A stretch of DNA of 64,000 nt from Alcanivoracaceae bacterium. Its GTDB lineage: Bacteria; Pseudomonadota; Gammaproteobacteria; Pseudomonadales; Alcanivoracaceae. Below, one piece after another: positions 1 through 9,794 of this stretch. The notes beneath the pieces were generated by a model. That model had not been told where the DNA came from and ran no database searches. It saw only the letters and a list, made by a program, of their open reading frames with translations. Position 1 is the first letter of the stretch. Every line of letters begins with the position of its first letter. The position numbers and the translations under genes are program-made. Location: NCBI GenBank assembly GCA_029213045.1, contig JARGPN010000010.1, positions 186,001-250,000 on the forward strand, given 5' to 3'.

Positions 1-810
1 TTCCGCCGCGGCGAACGTTACCTATCTGACCGTCGTGATTTAAATCGCCATTTTCCCGGCAGTGCTGACGGCAGTGCTGCAGCACGCATTGCCTACAATT
101 TCTTTACTAACGTTGTCACGCATTGTGATTATCTCGTCGACTTGCATACCGGCTCTATGGCACGCAGCAACTTACCGCAGATTCGCGGCAACTTAAAAAA
201 GCCAGAGATCGTAGAACTCGCCAAGCACCTTGGTGGTATTACGGTTTTGCATGACACCGGAGCCGCAGGCACTTTGCGCCGCGCCGCATCAGACGGCGGC
301 ATCCCGTCACTCACCATGGAAGCCGGCGGACCTCACGTGTTGGAAGAGAGCGCTGTGGATTATGGGGTTAAAGCATTGGAAACCTTGCTGGAAAATCTAG
401 GCATGCGAAAGAGCAGCCGTTTCTGGAACGCCCCACAACCTGTCTTTTATGAATCTGAATGGATACGTGCCGGTCAGGGCGGGATTTTACTGTCGCAGGT
501 CAAGCTCGGCGATAAAGTAAAAGAAGGTCAGGTACTGGGTACCGTTGTCGACCCCGTGAGCAATACCGGCAGTGCTATTTTAGCGCCGTTTAACGGACGC
601 ATTTTGGGTATTGCATTGAATCAAGTCGTGATGACCGGATATGCGGCCTATCACGTCGGCGTTGAAAAAGCGGCGGAAAAAGTAGAGCAAGAAGCGGAAC
701 ATTCAAGTGATGTGTCCACCCAACAATCGCCGGCTGAGGGAAGCGACTCAACAACCGGCACAGCGGCAACACCGATGTCTGATTCCAACGCCAGCGACGA
801 CGCAAATTAG
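1..810 (+). CDS. Succinylglutamate desuccinylase/aspartoacylase-family protein (3' part)
   Basis: The frame is open from base 1, so the start lies outside the window; 269 codons are visible. Seen: RRDLNRHFPG at visible residues 11-20, the R-x-D-x-N-R segment of M14-type AstE/AspA enzymes; DLHTG around residues 47-51, with a probable zinc-ligand His49; and MEAGGP around 106-111, with the likely catalytic Glu107. These enzymes are zinc amidohydrolases that remove acyl groups from N-acylated amino acids; the actual substrate is not readable here. The last 45 or so residues form an acidic Ser/Thr/Ala-rich tail, which is not part of the catalytic fold and looks disordered. The next gene on the same strand starts 470 bases downstream, so this looks like the end of a transcription unit. 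Family assignment is firm; substrate is unknown. Confidence 0.88.
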   Translation, partial: FRRGERYLSDRRDLNRHFPGSADGSAAARIAYNFFTNVVTHCDYLVDLHTGSMARSNLPQIRGNLKKPEIVELAKHLGGITVLHDTGAAGTLRRAASDGGIPSLTMEAGGPHVLEESAVDYGVKALETLLENLGMRKSSRFWNAPQPVFYESEWIRAGQGGILLSQVKLGDKVKEGQVLGTVVDPVSNTGSAILAPFNGRILGIALNQVVMTGYAAYHVGVEKAAEKVEQEAEHSSDVSTQQSPAEGSDSTTGTAATPMSDSNASDDAN

Positions 811-1278
811 ACAGACCTCATCTGAATACGTGCCCGAAATATAAATTGAGCGAAGTCTGCTTGCCTTCTGCCATCCCCACTGCTAAATAGCCCGCCCTAA
901 TGGCGTGCGCGCCGATAAGAATGCTTACCGCTAACAGCGAACTCACCTAACGCCGCCGTAGCGCCCCTTTCCCCATGTGCATAGTGCGATTTCCTTCCCG
1001 TGCGCATTTCTTTGGCGAAGTCATAGATTTAACCACGCCCCCCAGCAACGCATTAAAACCCAACGCACACACTGGCTCGTTTGCCGCAACACTTGCTGCC
1101 AGCCTGCACAGCCAAACGGAAGCCTTCGCAGGCGATGTTTGAACCATCCTCCACAAACGCAGATAATGCTGCGCTGGCGAGCTTATGCTCGCTCCGGGGA
1201 AAGTGATAGACAGCGATCGGTCGGTGGCGAAATAAGCCGTCCGTGCTGTTCATTCCCATAATAAAAATGGAGTCGCCA
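811..1278. other. Gene-free stretch
   Basis: This 468-base stretch lies between the AstE-like gene and the acyltransferase. Several short frames are open on both strands (for example 1053-1319 and 947-1156 on the minus strand), but none has a recognisable domain or a good ribosome binding site and they overlap one another. No tRNA, clear terminator or repeat was seen. A decayed gene cannot be excluded. Confidence 0.5.
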
Positions 1279-2625
1279 ATGAGCGCCGAGATTCCTGAAC
1301 GCTTTCCGTTCAGCCTCACCGATGAGCTCTTCTTCCATATTGACCGGCCGGAAACGCCGTTCAGTATTCAGATGGAAGTGCGCCTCAACACAAGCCTTGA
1401 ACTGGATCGACTACGCGAAGCGTTGGCAACAGCGATGAGCCAACACCCGATGATGCGTGCTGCATTGGCACCATGGTCGGCAAAAGAGCAGCACTACTTC
1501 TGGGCAATGCCAGAAGAAATGCCTGCCGTTCCCTTAGATGTGATGGCCATCCGCGACGATCAAGAATTGATGCGCGCGCGGATGCGCCTGCAAAGCACCT
1601 CCGTCGGATTAGAGAAAGCGCCACCATTTCATTGCTTGCTGGCGCGGCACGACGATGGCGACTATCTAATGATTAATACCAGTCACATTGCCACCGACGC
1701 CACTGGCGCTTACCGTTTCCTTAGCTCGGTCTTGCGTGCTTACGCACGACTACCCGATCCGCAGCCTGACGATTTAGATTTTATGGAGTGCCGCGATCTC
1801 GTCGGTCAGTTTGGCTCCCGCGGCCTGACTGAACGCTTTAATCGCGTTCGCCGCTTGGCAGCAATACTCGGCAGCAGCCTAACTCCGCCAGCACGCATCG
1901 CCAGCGACGGGGCAGATAAAAGCGACGGCGTATCAATTTTGCCGTTACTGCTCAGCAAGCAACAAACTAGCGACCTGCAAAAACTGCGTTTAAACGGCAG
2001 CACCATCAATGATGTGCTGCTGGCAACCTTGCATCTCACTATCAGTGATTGGAATAAACAGCATCATCAGCGCGGCAACCGCATTAGTCTAATGATGCCT
2101 ATGAACACGCGCCCGGCAGAGCGACGATTTGAATTAGCTGGAAATCTTTCATTGTGGGTTGCGGTGCAATCGCGCAAGGGGAACCGCGTAGATTTCCCCA
2201 CGCTGCTAGCAGAAATCCAGAAACAAACCGACCTGCTCAAAGAGCACGGCACTGCTGGACTGCTGGTCGACCTGCTCCACGAAATTCGTTCACTGCCACT
2301 GTGGATCAAACAGTGGCTACCGAATCTGCTGCCGCTCACCGGCAACCGCTTTGTCGATAGCTCGGTTCTACACAACCTTGGCAAGCTGCCCAGCCCTCTT
2401 CCGGACGACAACAAACTGAAGGTGACTGAAATGTGGTTCTCGCCGCCCTGTCGCCTGCCCATGGGCTTGGCTATCGGCGCCGCAACCTACAATAACCAGC
2501 TACACCTCGCGTTCCGCTACAGCCATCACCAATTCGATGCGGCGGGAGCGCAAGCGTTCTGCGATCTATTTATGAAAACGTTATCAGCAGCACATGAACA
2601 GGTAAAAACAGCGCTGAAGGCCTAA
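1279..2625 (+). CDS. Condensation-domain/acyltransferase-like protein
   Basis: A protein of 448 residues with the layout of the CoA-dependent acyltransferase superfamily (condensation domains, PapA and WS/DGAT-like enzymes). Seen: an N-terminal segment with FSLTDELFFHID, then SHIATDATG with His136 and Asp140 as the HxxxD pair; the usual second His and the final Gly of HHxxxDG are Ser and Ala here. Later come a MPMNTRP segment and AGNLSLW, both typical of this fold. The start at 1279 is chosen because GGAG at 1269-1272 sits six bases ahead; an in-frame ATG at 1267 and an upstream ATG at 1243 lack such a site. It stands alone, with no carrier protein or adenylation gene beside it. Inferred role: transfer of an acyl group to an alcohol or amine; substrate unknown. 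Confidence 0.75.
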   Translation: MSAEIPERFPFSLTDELFFHIDRPETPFSIQMEVRLNTSLELDRLREALATAMSQHPMMRAALAPWSAKEQHYFWAMPEEMPAVPLDVMAIRDDQELMRARMRLQSTSVGLEKAPPFHCLLARHDDGDYLMINTSHIATDATGAYRFLSSVLRAYARLPDPQPDDLDFMECRDLVGQFGSRGLTERFNRVRRLAAILGSSLTPPARIASDGADKSDGVSILPLLLSKQQTSDLQKLRLNGSTINDVLLATLHLTISDWNKQHHQRGNRISLMMPMNTRPAERRFELAGNLSLWVAVQSRKGNRVDFPTLLAEIQKQTDLLKEHGTAGLLVDLLHEIRSLPLWIKQWLPNLLPLTGNRFVDSSVLHNLGKLPSPLPDDNKLKVTEMWFSPPCRLPMGLAIGAATYNNQLHLAFRYSHHQFDAAGAQAFCDLFMKTLSAAHEQVKTALKA

Positions 2626-2769
2626 TCAGCGGTTGGCTGATTCGCCGAGCAGACCGTCAAAAGAGCGAATGACTGTTCACTGAGATGCATAGATAGTAAG
2701 GGAACTCGGCGGTTGCTGACTGCCGAGAGGAGTTTTTCTCCGTGATAGCTCTCCCGAGCAAATACTTAT

Positions 2770-2796
2770 CGGCGCCTTTATGGCGCCGTTTTTTTG
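2770..2796 (+). terminator. Rho-independent terminator
   Basis: A seven-base-pair stem, CGGCGCC (2770-2776) with GGCGCCG (2782-2788), around a five-base loop is followed by seven T on the plus strand. It lies 145 bases past the acyltransferase stop and before the convergent diguanylate cyclase. The T run is on the plus-strand side only. Confidence 0.75.
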
Positions 2797-2845
2797 CCTA
2801 CTGATTAGCGCGACTCGCCGCCGGTACCGTCCACAAAGCGCCGAT

Positions 2846-4033
2846 TCATCCCTTCCACAAGATAACGCGGTTGCGCCCTTCTCGTTTTGCTTGATACAGC
2901 ACCTCGTCGGCGCGCGCCAACATCTGCGCGAAGGTCAACGAATCCCGTCCTTTGCTAGCACACACGCCAAAACTGGCTGTCACGCCAAGCTGTTCGCGAG
3001 AATCGGCCAGCACAATGGGCGCTGTCTCAATCGCTCGGCGGCAACGCTCCACCGCTTGAAGCACCGCCTCACCATCTGAATCGGGCAGCACCAAGACAAA
3101 CTCTTCTCCACCAATACGACCGACAATGTCGACGTCTCGCAATTCGCGCGTGAACACACGGCTAATTTGTTGCAATACGAAATCACCGGCAGCGTGTCCA
3201 TGTTGATCATTGATCGATTTAAAATAATCGAGATCGACCATGCACACAGCCAAATGTTGGCCATTTCGTCTCACTCGTGCGAGTTCATACTCTGCCTTTT
3301 CAAACAATGAACGACGATTAGCTAATCCGGTAAGCGGGTCCGTCGCTGATAGCCTGCGAATTTTTGCTTCGCGCCGTCGCCAGCGATTTAGCAGAATAAA
3401 CACGGCAAAAAAAACGGTTACGACAAAAGGAACAGAGCACAAAATAATGCTAAACACCCAGTAAACGGAAACACTGCCTTTTACGATGGGATCACTGATA
3501 AACAACGGTGCATATTCTAAAATTCCCGCCCCTACTAAACTGGCAAGAAGAATAATGAGCAGCAAACTCAATAAAAAAGAACCCAATACACGCCAATAAT
3601 CAAACAGAATAAATCCCGTTAAGCTGCCCCCTAATAACATCACACCTAACAGCGGGTTATATAAGCCCACCATGTGTCCAATAAATAATAGAGAAATGCC
3701 GTAGAAATAGATCACGCTGCCGGTATAAAAACGGGAATGCCGGTGGAAGCGGCGTAGCAAAAATCCCCAAGCACTAAACCCTAACCAGCAGAGTTGGCTG
3801 AGAAAGGCGAACGCATAGGTGAGACGGGCGCCAGACGGCGAAATATAGTCGAGCCCAAATTGCGTAAAAGTCTGCGTAAACCACAGCCAAGCCATGTAAC
3901 CAGCGAGCAACGGCACCGTGGAGATACTAAGAAGAATTGCTTTATCTCGATCGCTCCAATCAAGGAGTCGCCAGATATTTTTTATTTGTTTTGAATAAAA
4001 CACTGCTTCCCCCAAGCTAGCGTATTTGTCCAT
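2846..4033 (-). CDS. Membrane-bound diguanylate cyclase (GGDEF)
   Basis: A 395-residue protein with six or seven hydrophobic segments in residues 30-220 and a C-terminal GGDEF domain from about residue 230. The active site reads GGEEF at 308-312, and the inhibitory I-site RDVD lies at 299-302 with the usual five-residue gap, so the domain should make cyclic di-GMP and be product-inhibited. LTGLANRR and DLDYFKSIND, typical of active cyclases, are both intact. The membrane part is probably the sensor; its ligand cannot be told, and it does not match a named MASE domain that I recognise. It is a single gene, convergent with the acyltransferase and divergent from nothing obvious. Confidence 0.93.
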   Translation of the reverse strand: MDKYASLGEAVFYSKQIKNIWRLLDWSDRDKAILLSISTVPLLAGYMAWLWFTQTFTQFGLDYISPSGARLTYAFAFLSQLCWLGFSAWGFLLRRFHRHSRFYTGSVIYFYGISLLFIGHMVGLYNPLLGVMLLGGSLTGFILFDYWRVLGSFLLSLLLIILLASLVGAGILEYAPLFISDPIVKGSVSVYWVFSIILCSVPFVVTVFFAVFILLNRWRRREAKIRRLSATDPLTGLANRRSLFEKAEYELARVRRNGQHLAVCMVDLDYFKSINDQHGHAAGDFVLQQISRVFTRELRDVDIVGRIGGEEFVLVLPDSDGEAVLQAVERCRRAIETAPIVLADSREQLGVTASFGVCASKGRDSLTFAQMLARADEVLYQAKREGRNRVILWKG

Positions 4034-4103
4034 TCATTCTTATCGTTTGGGGGAAATCATCACACGCTCAACTTGATGTTAAAAGACATTCATACAAATA
4101 ACT

Positions 4104-4664
4104 TCATAGCCAACGGCTATCTCGGCCAAATTGGCTCCGTAAGAATTCCATCTGATCACCGCGAATACGATGACTATTGGTCAGCGCAAGATACTCCGCC
4201 ATATTGGGCACATAAGGCAGCGCCAATAACTCCATCGCGCATTCTTCCAAGCGACGACTACCCTTGTGCTGATTACAGCGTCGGCAGGCTGCTACCACGT
4301 TAAGCCAACTATCCCTGCCGCCACGAGACACCGGCAGAATATGATCACGGGTTAATGCGTTATCCAGAAATTCTTTGCCGCAATATAGGCAAAGGTTCTG
4401 GTCACGCCGGAACAGTGCACGATTGGTTAACGGCGGACGACTACGCGGGTGCGGGTTCACGCGTCCGTGACAAGCCACGATGGAATGTAATTGCAGGTGC
4501 GAGCGCAACCCGGATGCGCGGCTAACGCCACCGTTCAAATTAAACACCACGTCGCCCAGTGTCCATGTCACCAGACCTCGCGCATATAAGCCTGCGGCGG
4601 CTTGCCAATCGAGCCATTCAACCGGCGCGCCGGAAATGTCCAGCCGTAAAATCCGCTCAGCCAT
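4104..4664 (-). CDS. HNH endonuclease
   Basis: A small HNH-type nuclease of 186 residues. Seen: CLYCGKEF (first zinc CxxC), TRDHILPVSRGG (the DH of the HNH metal site), WLNVVAACRRCNQHKG (central Asn, second CxxC, final His). The start at 4664 is preferred over 4718 because GGGGAG lies about five bases ahead and the family begins near MAERILRLD. The N-terminal 70 residues, with a WLDWQ segment, are shared by chromosomal gammaproteobacterial HNH proteins that are not part of introns or phages. Inferred: a conserved host nuclease of unknown role, since no restriction or mobile genes are nearby. Confidence 0.88.
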   Translation of the reverse strand: MAERILRLDISGAPVEWLDWQAAAGLYARGLVTWTLGDVVFNLNGGVSRASGLRSHLQLHSIVACHGRVNPHPRSRPPLTNRALFRRDQNLCLYCGKEFLDNALTRDHILPVSRGGRDSWLNVVAACRRCNQHKGSRRLEECAMELLALPYVPNMAEYLALTNSHRIRGDQMEFLRSQFGRDSRWL

Positions 4665-4718
4665 ACCTACTCCCCGTTTTAACGCAAAGGCATTGAATAC
4701 CAGACCTAATCGAAACAA

Positions 4719-5039
4719 AAAGATATGCCAGCAAAAGGAAACGGGGGCGCAATAGAAGAAACCGAGAGCAACCGCTCGTAAGGACCTTATCTATGAGGGA
4801 CAAAACGCCGGCCGGAGAAGAAAATAACAAGACAAGATATGCGATACTCTGAGAGGCTACCTTTCCACTGTGACGCAGAGAAAGGCTCGGCTGATAAGCA
4901 TGAATTTTTCGAAAAGTGTTAGAGGCAAGGGAGCTCTGATCCGACGATTGCGGACCTGATATATTCGCATTCGATCCTCTTAGCTCCAACATACGCAACA
5001 CCCGACATCGGGTACAAGTTGCATAGATAATAACCAGAC
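4719..5039. other. Gene-free stretch between divergent genes
   Basis: About 320 bases separate the minus-strand HNH gene from the plus-strand exporter. It should hold both promoters, but no -35/-10 pair stands out. A 114-codon minus-strand frame crosses it and runs into the HNH gene; its composition and lack of any domain argue against it. Confidence 0.5.
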
Positions 5040-7397
5040 ATGATCGGTTTTCACAACATGCGCAAAAAAATAGACGGATTTTTCGCCCAATGGGGCCGCA
5101 TTAGTGCACTGCACCCTTGGTCGATATTGCTTGTCGCGTTGTTATTTACCATTGCGCTAGCGATAGCGCTGCCGCCGCGCTTCGACACCTCCATGGAAGG
5201 CTTTTTACGCAAAGGTAGCCCCACTGTAGAAGTCTACGATCAGTTCCGCGAGCTCTTTGGCCGCGACGAACTGATGATCACCACCGTCACCACAGAAGAT
5301 TTGTTCGACCCTGAATTTATTCAACGTATGCAACAGTTGGAGCAAGACATCTGGAAACAAGTCCCGTGGGTGGACGATGTTATCTTGCTCACGAATATGC
5401 GCGCGATTTACGCAGACGGCGATGAAGTTCGCATAGAAGGACTTTTCGAGAACTGGCCCGACAACGCATCACTCGACGAAATTAAACATCGCGCACTGAA
5501 CACTGAGCTATACCAACGCTTAGTGCTCTCGGATAACCAGCACAGCACCGCCATCCTTGTGCGCCTGCAAAATTTTTATCCCGACGAAGACACTGGCGAG
5601 CTTCACAACCTCGGCGAAAAGCAATTCGAAGATGCAGCTATAGGCATGCGCAACGCCATGAGCGCCTTTATTGATGCCGGCGATAACGTCGCCGTCGCCG
5701 GCACGCCGGTGGTGGTCAGCCAGTTACAAATCGCCATGCAAAAAGATATGGCGCGTTTTACGCTGCTGACCATTCTATTTGTCGGCGCGATTCTATGGTG
5801 GCTATTTCGTCGCTTTAGTGCGGTGGTGTTGCCACTTTTTGTGGTTGTCCTCGCCGCGCTTGGCACACTCGGTTTGCTCGCCTGGACCGACACGCCACTG
5901 CAAATGCCATTGGTTATATTGCCGTCATTTCTGATTGCCGTCGGCATTGGCGACAGCATTCATTTACTCTCAACATTTGTGCAAAAACTGCGTACTAGCA
6001 ACAACGCTGTGGATGCCATCGCTGAGTCGATGCGACACACTGGGCTTGCCATGCTACTCACCAGCCTGACCACCGCCGCCGGTTTATTATCATTCAGTGG
6101 TTCAGACATAGTGCCGCTGTCTAGCTTAGGCTGGGCTGCTGCCACCGGCGTGATGCTTGCGTGGATCTATTCCATCAGTCTGCTACCCGCCTTGCTGTCG
6201 ATTTTTCATCGGTTCTGGCCAACGGGACAAGAAGCTATCGCTCCGCGTGGACATCATGCGATGAACCGCTTTACCGATGCCTGTATTCGCGTTGCGGTGC
6301 ATTATCCGAAACGCATTGTGTTGGTTAGCGCACTCCTTGCCGTCGGCGCTTTGTGGCAGGCAAGCCAGCTTCACTTTTCTCACAACCCCCTAAAATGGCT
6401 ACCGGAAAGCTGGCCTATTCGCCAAGCCACGAAAGTCATAGATTCTGAACTGAGCGGTTCGACAAATATTGAAATTTTGCTCGACAGTGGCGAGCTCGAT
6501 GGCTGGCGGAACGCCGAACGAATCAAAGCGATTGCGGCTCTCACCGACAAATTAAGAAATACAGAATTTAGTATTCAACCGAGAAAGGTTCAGTCACTCA
6601 GTGACATGGTACGAGAAATAAACCAAGCGCTAAAAGGCGGTGACAAAAAAGATTATGTCACCCCAGAAAATAACGATTTATTAGCGCAGGAATTGTTTCT
6701 GTTAGAGTTATCCGCTGCGACGGATTTGTATCGTCGCGTCGACACTGACTACCGCACAACGCGCATTACCCTTTCCGTTCCCTGGGTGGATGCCTTGTAT
6801 TACGCGTCCATGGTGGACGAACTGGAAGCCGTCACAAAAGACATTATTCCCGACGACATCAAAGTGACAGTCACAGGGCTCGTGCCGATACTTGGTCGCA
6901 CTCTCTCTTCCGTTATCGTTGATACAGCGCGCAGCTATATGATTGCGTTTGCTGTTATCGCATTGATGATGGTGTTGATGCTCGGACACCTTAAAACCGG
7001 CCTACTCGCCATGATTCCCAACCTACTGCCAATTGTGTTGGCACTAGGCTTTATGCACATGATTGGCATTCCTCTTGATATGTTTAGCATGCTGGTCGGC
7101 GCCATCGCCATGGGCCTCGCGGTCGATGACACCATCCACTTTATGCATCACTACCAAGGCAACCGCCAACGCGGCTTTTCTCCACAAGACGCTATCGCCA
7201 CCACCCTTCACGAATCGGGACGAGCCATGCTTACCACCAGCATTATTTTGGCCGGCGGCTTTATCGTATTTGTGTTTTCGCAAATGAATAACTTAAACGG
7301 ATTTGGCTGGATAACTGCCTTCACCATTATTGCGGCCCTATTGGCAGACTTTTTACTAGCACCCGCACTCATGATGCTGACGGATAGAAAGGCGTAA
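5040..7397 (+). CDS. MMPL/RND-superfamily exporter
   Basis: A 785-residue membrane protein with the doubled RND layout: a transmembrane helix near 27-47, a large periplasmic loop, helices 2-6, then the same pattern again from about residue 420. The proton-relay positions typical of this superfamily are visible: GIGDSIHL with Asp305 in the first half and AVDDTIHF with Asp696/Asp697 in the second. It belongs to the HAE3/MMPL-like branch, whose members move lipids, hopanoids or other hydrophobic compounds; the substrate here is unknown. No membrane-fusion or outer-membrane partner gene is beside it. The start has no clear ribosome binding site; ATG at 5058 is a possible alternative. Confidence 0.92.
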   Translation: MIGFHNMRKKIDGFFAQWGRISALHPWSILLVALLFTIALAIALPPRFDTSMEGFLRKGSPTVEVYDQFRELFGRDELMITTVTTEDLFDPEFIQRMQQLEQDIWKQVPWVDDVILLTNMRAIYADGDEVRIEGLFENWPDNASLDEIKHRALNTELYQRLVLSDNQHSTAILVRLQNFYPDEDTGELHNLGEKQFEDAAIGMRNAMSAFIDAGDNVAVAGTPVVVSQLQIAMQKDMARFTLLTILFVGAILWWLFRRFSAVVLPLFVVVLAALGTLGLLAWTDTPLQMPLVILPSFLIAVGIGDSIHLLSTFVQKLRTSNNAVDAIAESMRHTGLAMLLTSLTTAAGLLSFSGSDIVPLSSLGWAAATGVMLAWIYSISLLPALLSIFHRFWPTGQEAIAPRGHHAMNRFTDACIRVAVHYPKRIVLVSALLAVGALWQASQLHFSHNPLKWLPESWPIRQATKVIDSELSGSTNIEILLDSGELDGWRNAERIKAIAALTDKLRNTEFSIQPRKVQSLSDMVREINQALKGGDKKDYVTPENNDLLAQELFLLELSAATDLYRRVDTDYRTTRITLSVPWVDALYYASMVDELEAVTKDIIPDDIKVTVTGLVPILGRTLSSVIVDTARSYMIAFAVIALMMVLMLGHLKTGLLAMIPNLLPIVLALGFMHMIGIPLDMFSMLVGAIAMGLAVDDTIHFMHHYQGNRQRGFSPQDAIATTLHESGRAMLTTSIILAGGFIVFVFSQMNNLNGFGWITAFTIIAALLADFLLAPALMMLTDRKA

Positions 7398-7410
7398 TGT
7401 TCTTGATACG

Positions 7411-8031
7411 TTATTTCGTCAACTCAAACGCTGGCAACTGATAACACGCCTGCGCAGTACCGCCGGTATTGTCTGTATCAGTCATCACCGCAACGGCATC
7501 CGCAGTGTGTGCGTCGATATCAAAATACGTTTTGAAATCGGCCCGCACATCGCGATGAAATGTGTGCCATTCGCCCAAACCGCTTTCACCGGTCTGCACC
7601 ACCACCATCATGGCATTGCTGGTGAATGGATTAGGCCAGTAGCTGCCCACCGGATGCTCGCGCGACCACACATAATTGAGCGCCTTGGTTTGCCAAGGGA
7701 AAAACCCCTCCTGAATAACGTACGCACGCGCCACAAAATCATCGCCCGCCTTGTCCTTCTCTGGTGCATTCTTGCCGGGTTCGATCGGCGCATCCGCCTG
7801 CCACCGCCACGTCAAAATCGGGTTGCTGGCTAGCGGCTGATTCACCTCTTGGATCAACCCAGACGCCGCCTGCGAGGACGTTGCACGAACGCATTCACCG
7901 TCACGCTGATAGTCCGTATGTCCCTTAAAAATGATCGATTGCCAGCCGTCAATCGCGCTCGGCGCATACTCAGCAGCCATGGCGGCCCCAGCGAACAAAC
8001 ACACCACTGCTCCTAATATCCGTCCGTACAT
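7411..8031 (-). CDS. DUF3047 exported protein
   Basis: A 206-residue protein with a signal peptide (about 20 residues, ending in GAAMA). The DUF3047 pattern is visible in the segments LTWRWQAD, DDFVARAYV, LNYVWS and DIDAHTADAVAVMTDTDNT, close to the C terminus as usual. The start at 8031 is chosen because AGGA sits seven bases ahead and the signal peptide then begins cleanly; the longer form from 8067 would put 12 extra residues before it. It converges on the exporter with only 13 bases between them and is divergent from the GMC oxidoreductase. Function of the family is not known. Confidence 0.88.
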   Translation of the reverse strand: MYGRILGAVVCLFAGAAMAAEYAPSAIDGWQSIIFKGHTDYQRDGECVRATSSQAASGLIQEVNQPLASNPILTWRWQADAPIEPGKNAPEKDKAGDDFVARAYVIQEGFFPWQTKALNYVWSREHPVGSYWPNPFTSNAMMVVVQTGESGLGEWHTFHRDVRADFKTYFDIDAHTADAVAVMTDTDNTGGTAQACYQLPAFELTK

Positions 8032-8173
8032 GCCAATTTCCTTCTGAATTTGGTCCATTGTAGACATTTCACAGCCCCCTGAAGTGTCCTACACTATGCG
8101 CCTTAATTATTTGCATCGCATAGAACAGCCAACCTGTGCTTTTTGATGCTTGCTGGCCGGGGACATTCCAACC

Positions 8174-9769
8174 ATGAAATTTGATTACCTGATTGTCGGC
8201 GCTGGCTCAGCCGGCTCCGTGCTTGCCAATCGTTTATCCGCAAACCCCAACACTAAGGTCGCCTTGCTCGAAGCAGGGCCAACCGACGATTCAATTTTTG
8301 TGCGCATGCCCGTCGGCGTTATTTTGTTGATGCGTTCCGCCAAGCGTAACTGGCGTTATTGGACGACACCGCAAAAAGCACTCAATAACCGCTCTGTGTA
8401 TATTCCGCGCGGCAAAATGCTCGGCGGGTCTAGCTCAGTGAATGCCATGGTCTATACCCGCGGTCACAAATGGGATTACGACCATTGGGCGGAGCTTGGC
8501 AACGAAGGCTGGGGCTGGAATGACGTACTCCCCATCTTTAAACGCACCGAGCATCAAGAACGCGGTGAAAGTGAATATCACGGCACCCACGGCAAACTTA
8601 ACGTTGCTGACTTGCGATTCTCGCACCCGGTCAGTAATGCTTTCGTGAAGGCCGCCGTCGAAGCGGGGTTCCCTGCCAGCGATGACTTTAACAACGACGT
8701 CCAAGAAGGCGTCGGTTTGTTCCAAGTGACGCAAAAGGATGGTGAGCGTAGCAACGTTGCTCGCGGCTTCCTACACCCCGTCATGGACAGAGAGAACCTC
8801 ACCGTTTTCACAGACACTCTCGTGCACAAAGTCACCTTCGAGGGCAAACGTGCCACCGGCGTCGTCGCCAACGTACAAGGCCATATGCAGACCATCGAAG
8901 CCGGTGAGGTGATCTTGTGCGGCGGCGCAATCAATTCTCCGCAGCTGTTAATGCTGTCTGGCGTTGGCCCGAAAGCAGAACTCGAAAAGCACAACATCCC
9001 AGTGGTACACGATTTACCTGGTGTTGGCCAAAACCTGCAAGATCATCCCGACGCCTTAGCGGTCACCAAGTCGCGAATGCCCGACACCTTGAACCTATCG
9101 CCGTGGGCATTACTGCTCACCGGCTGGGCTGGCATTCGCGATTTCTTTTATCGTAGAAATGGGCAGCTCACCTCCAATGCAGCGGAGGCCGGCGGCTTTA
9201 TTAAATCTAGAGAAGAAGAAGCGATTCCCGATTTGCAGTTGCATCTCACGGCATCGAAATTGGATAACCACGGCCTGAATATTCCGTTCTTGTTTGGCTA
9301 TGGCTATTCCGCGCACGTTTGTGTGCTGCGGCCGAAAGCACGCGGCTCCGTCACCCTCGCCAGCGCCGACCCAACCGCTGCGCCATTAATTGATCCAAAT
9401 TTACTTGGTCACGACGACGACATTGAAATCATGGTGCGCGGTGTAAAACAAGTCCGTAAAATTCTTGCCCAAGATGCCTTGAACAACTGGCGCGGCGACG
9501 AAATTTTTCCCGGAAAAAACGTGCAAAGCGACGAACAAATTCGTCAATTCCTGCGCGAAAAGTGCGACAACATTTACCACCCGGTCGGCACCTGTAAAAT
9601 GGGACACGACGACATGGCCGTTGTTGCACCGGACAGCATGAAGGTGCATGGAATGGAGAATTTACGTGTGGTCGATGCGTCAATCATGCCCACATTGATT
9701 GGTGGCAACACCAATGCGCCTACGGTCATGATTGCGGATAAGTCGGCGGATTTAATTCTCGGCGAGTAA
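8174..9769 (+). CDS. GMC-family FAD oxidoreductase (choline dehydrogenase-like)
   Basis: A 531-residue glucose-methanol-choline oxidoreductase. The FAD-binding motif GAGSAGSVLA is at the N terminus, followed by the family signatures PRGKMLGGSSSVNAM and GAINSPQLLMLSGVGP, and the C-terminal active-site region with YHPVGTCKMG and GNTNAPTVMIADK. The start at 8174 puts the FAD motif at the usual distance from the N terminus; an ATG at 8150 has no ribosome binding site. Such enzymes oxidise alcohols, often long-chain or polyethylene-glycol-type alcohols or choline, to aldehydes. No betaine-aldehyde dehydrogenase is adjacent, so choline as substrate is not supported. A terminator follows. Confidence 0.92.
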   Translation: MKFDYLIVGAGSAGSVLANRLSANPNTKVALLEAGPTDDSIFVRMPVGVILLMRSAKRNWRYWTTPQKALNNRSVYIPRGKMLGGSSSVNAMVYTRGHKWDYDHWAELGNEGWGWNDVLPIFKRTEHQERGESEYHGTHGKLNVADLRFSHPVSNAFVKAAVEAGFPASDDFNNDVQEGVGLFQVTQKDGERSNVARGFLHPVMDRENLTVFTDTLVHKVTFEGKRATGVVANVQGHMQTIEAGEVILCGGAINSPQLLMLSGVGPKAELEKHNIPVVHDLPGVGQNLQDHPDALAVTKSRMPDTLNLSPWALLLTGWAGIRDFFYRRNGQLTSNAAEAGGFIKSREEEAIPDLQLHLTASKLDNHGLNIPFLFGYGYSAHVCVLRPKARGSVTLASADPTAAPLIDPNLLGHDDDIEIMVRGVKQVRKILAQDALNNWRGDEIFPGKNVQSDEQIRQFLREKCDNIYHPVGTCKMGHDDMAVVAPDSMKVHGMENLRVVDASIMPTLIGGNTNAPTVMIADKSADLILGE

Positions 9770-9794
9770 ACTTCCCGCTTATTTAAACGCCAAG

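Noticed and set aside
947-1319. Minus-strand frames of 69 and 88 codons in the gap after the AstE-like gene
   Set aside because: They overlap each other in different frames, one runs into the acyltransferase, neither has a ribosome site or known motif. A decayed gene is possible but not supportable.
4104-4664. HNH protein as part of a mobile intron, restriction system or phage
   Set aside because: No intron structure, methyltransferase, phage or transposase genes are nearby, and neighbours are ordinary chromosomal genes.
4657-5001. Minus-strand frame of 114 codons between the HNH and exporter genes
   Set aside because: It overlaps the HNH start, is rich in Ser and Leu with no domain, and lies in the expected divergent promoter region.
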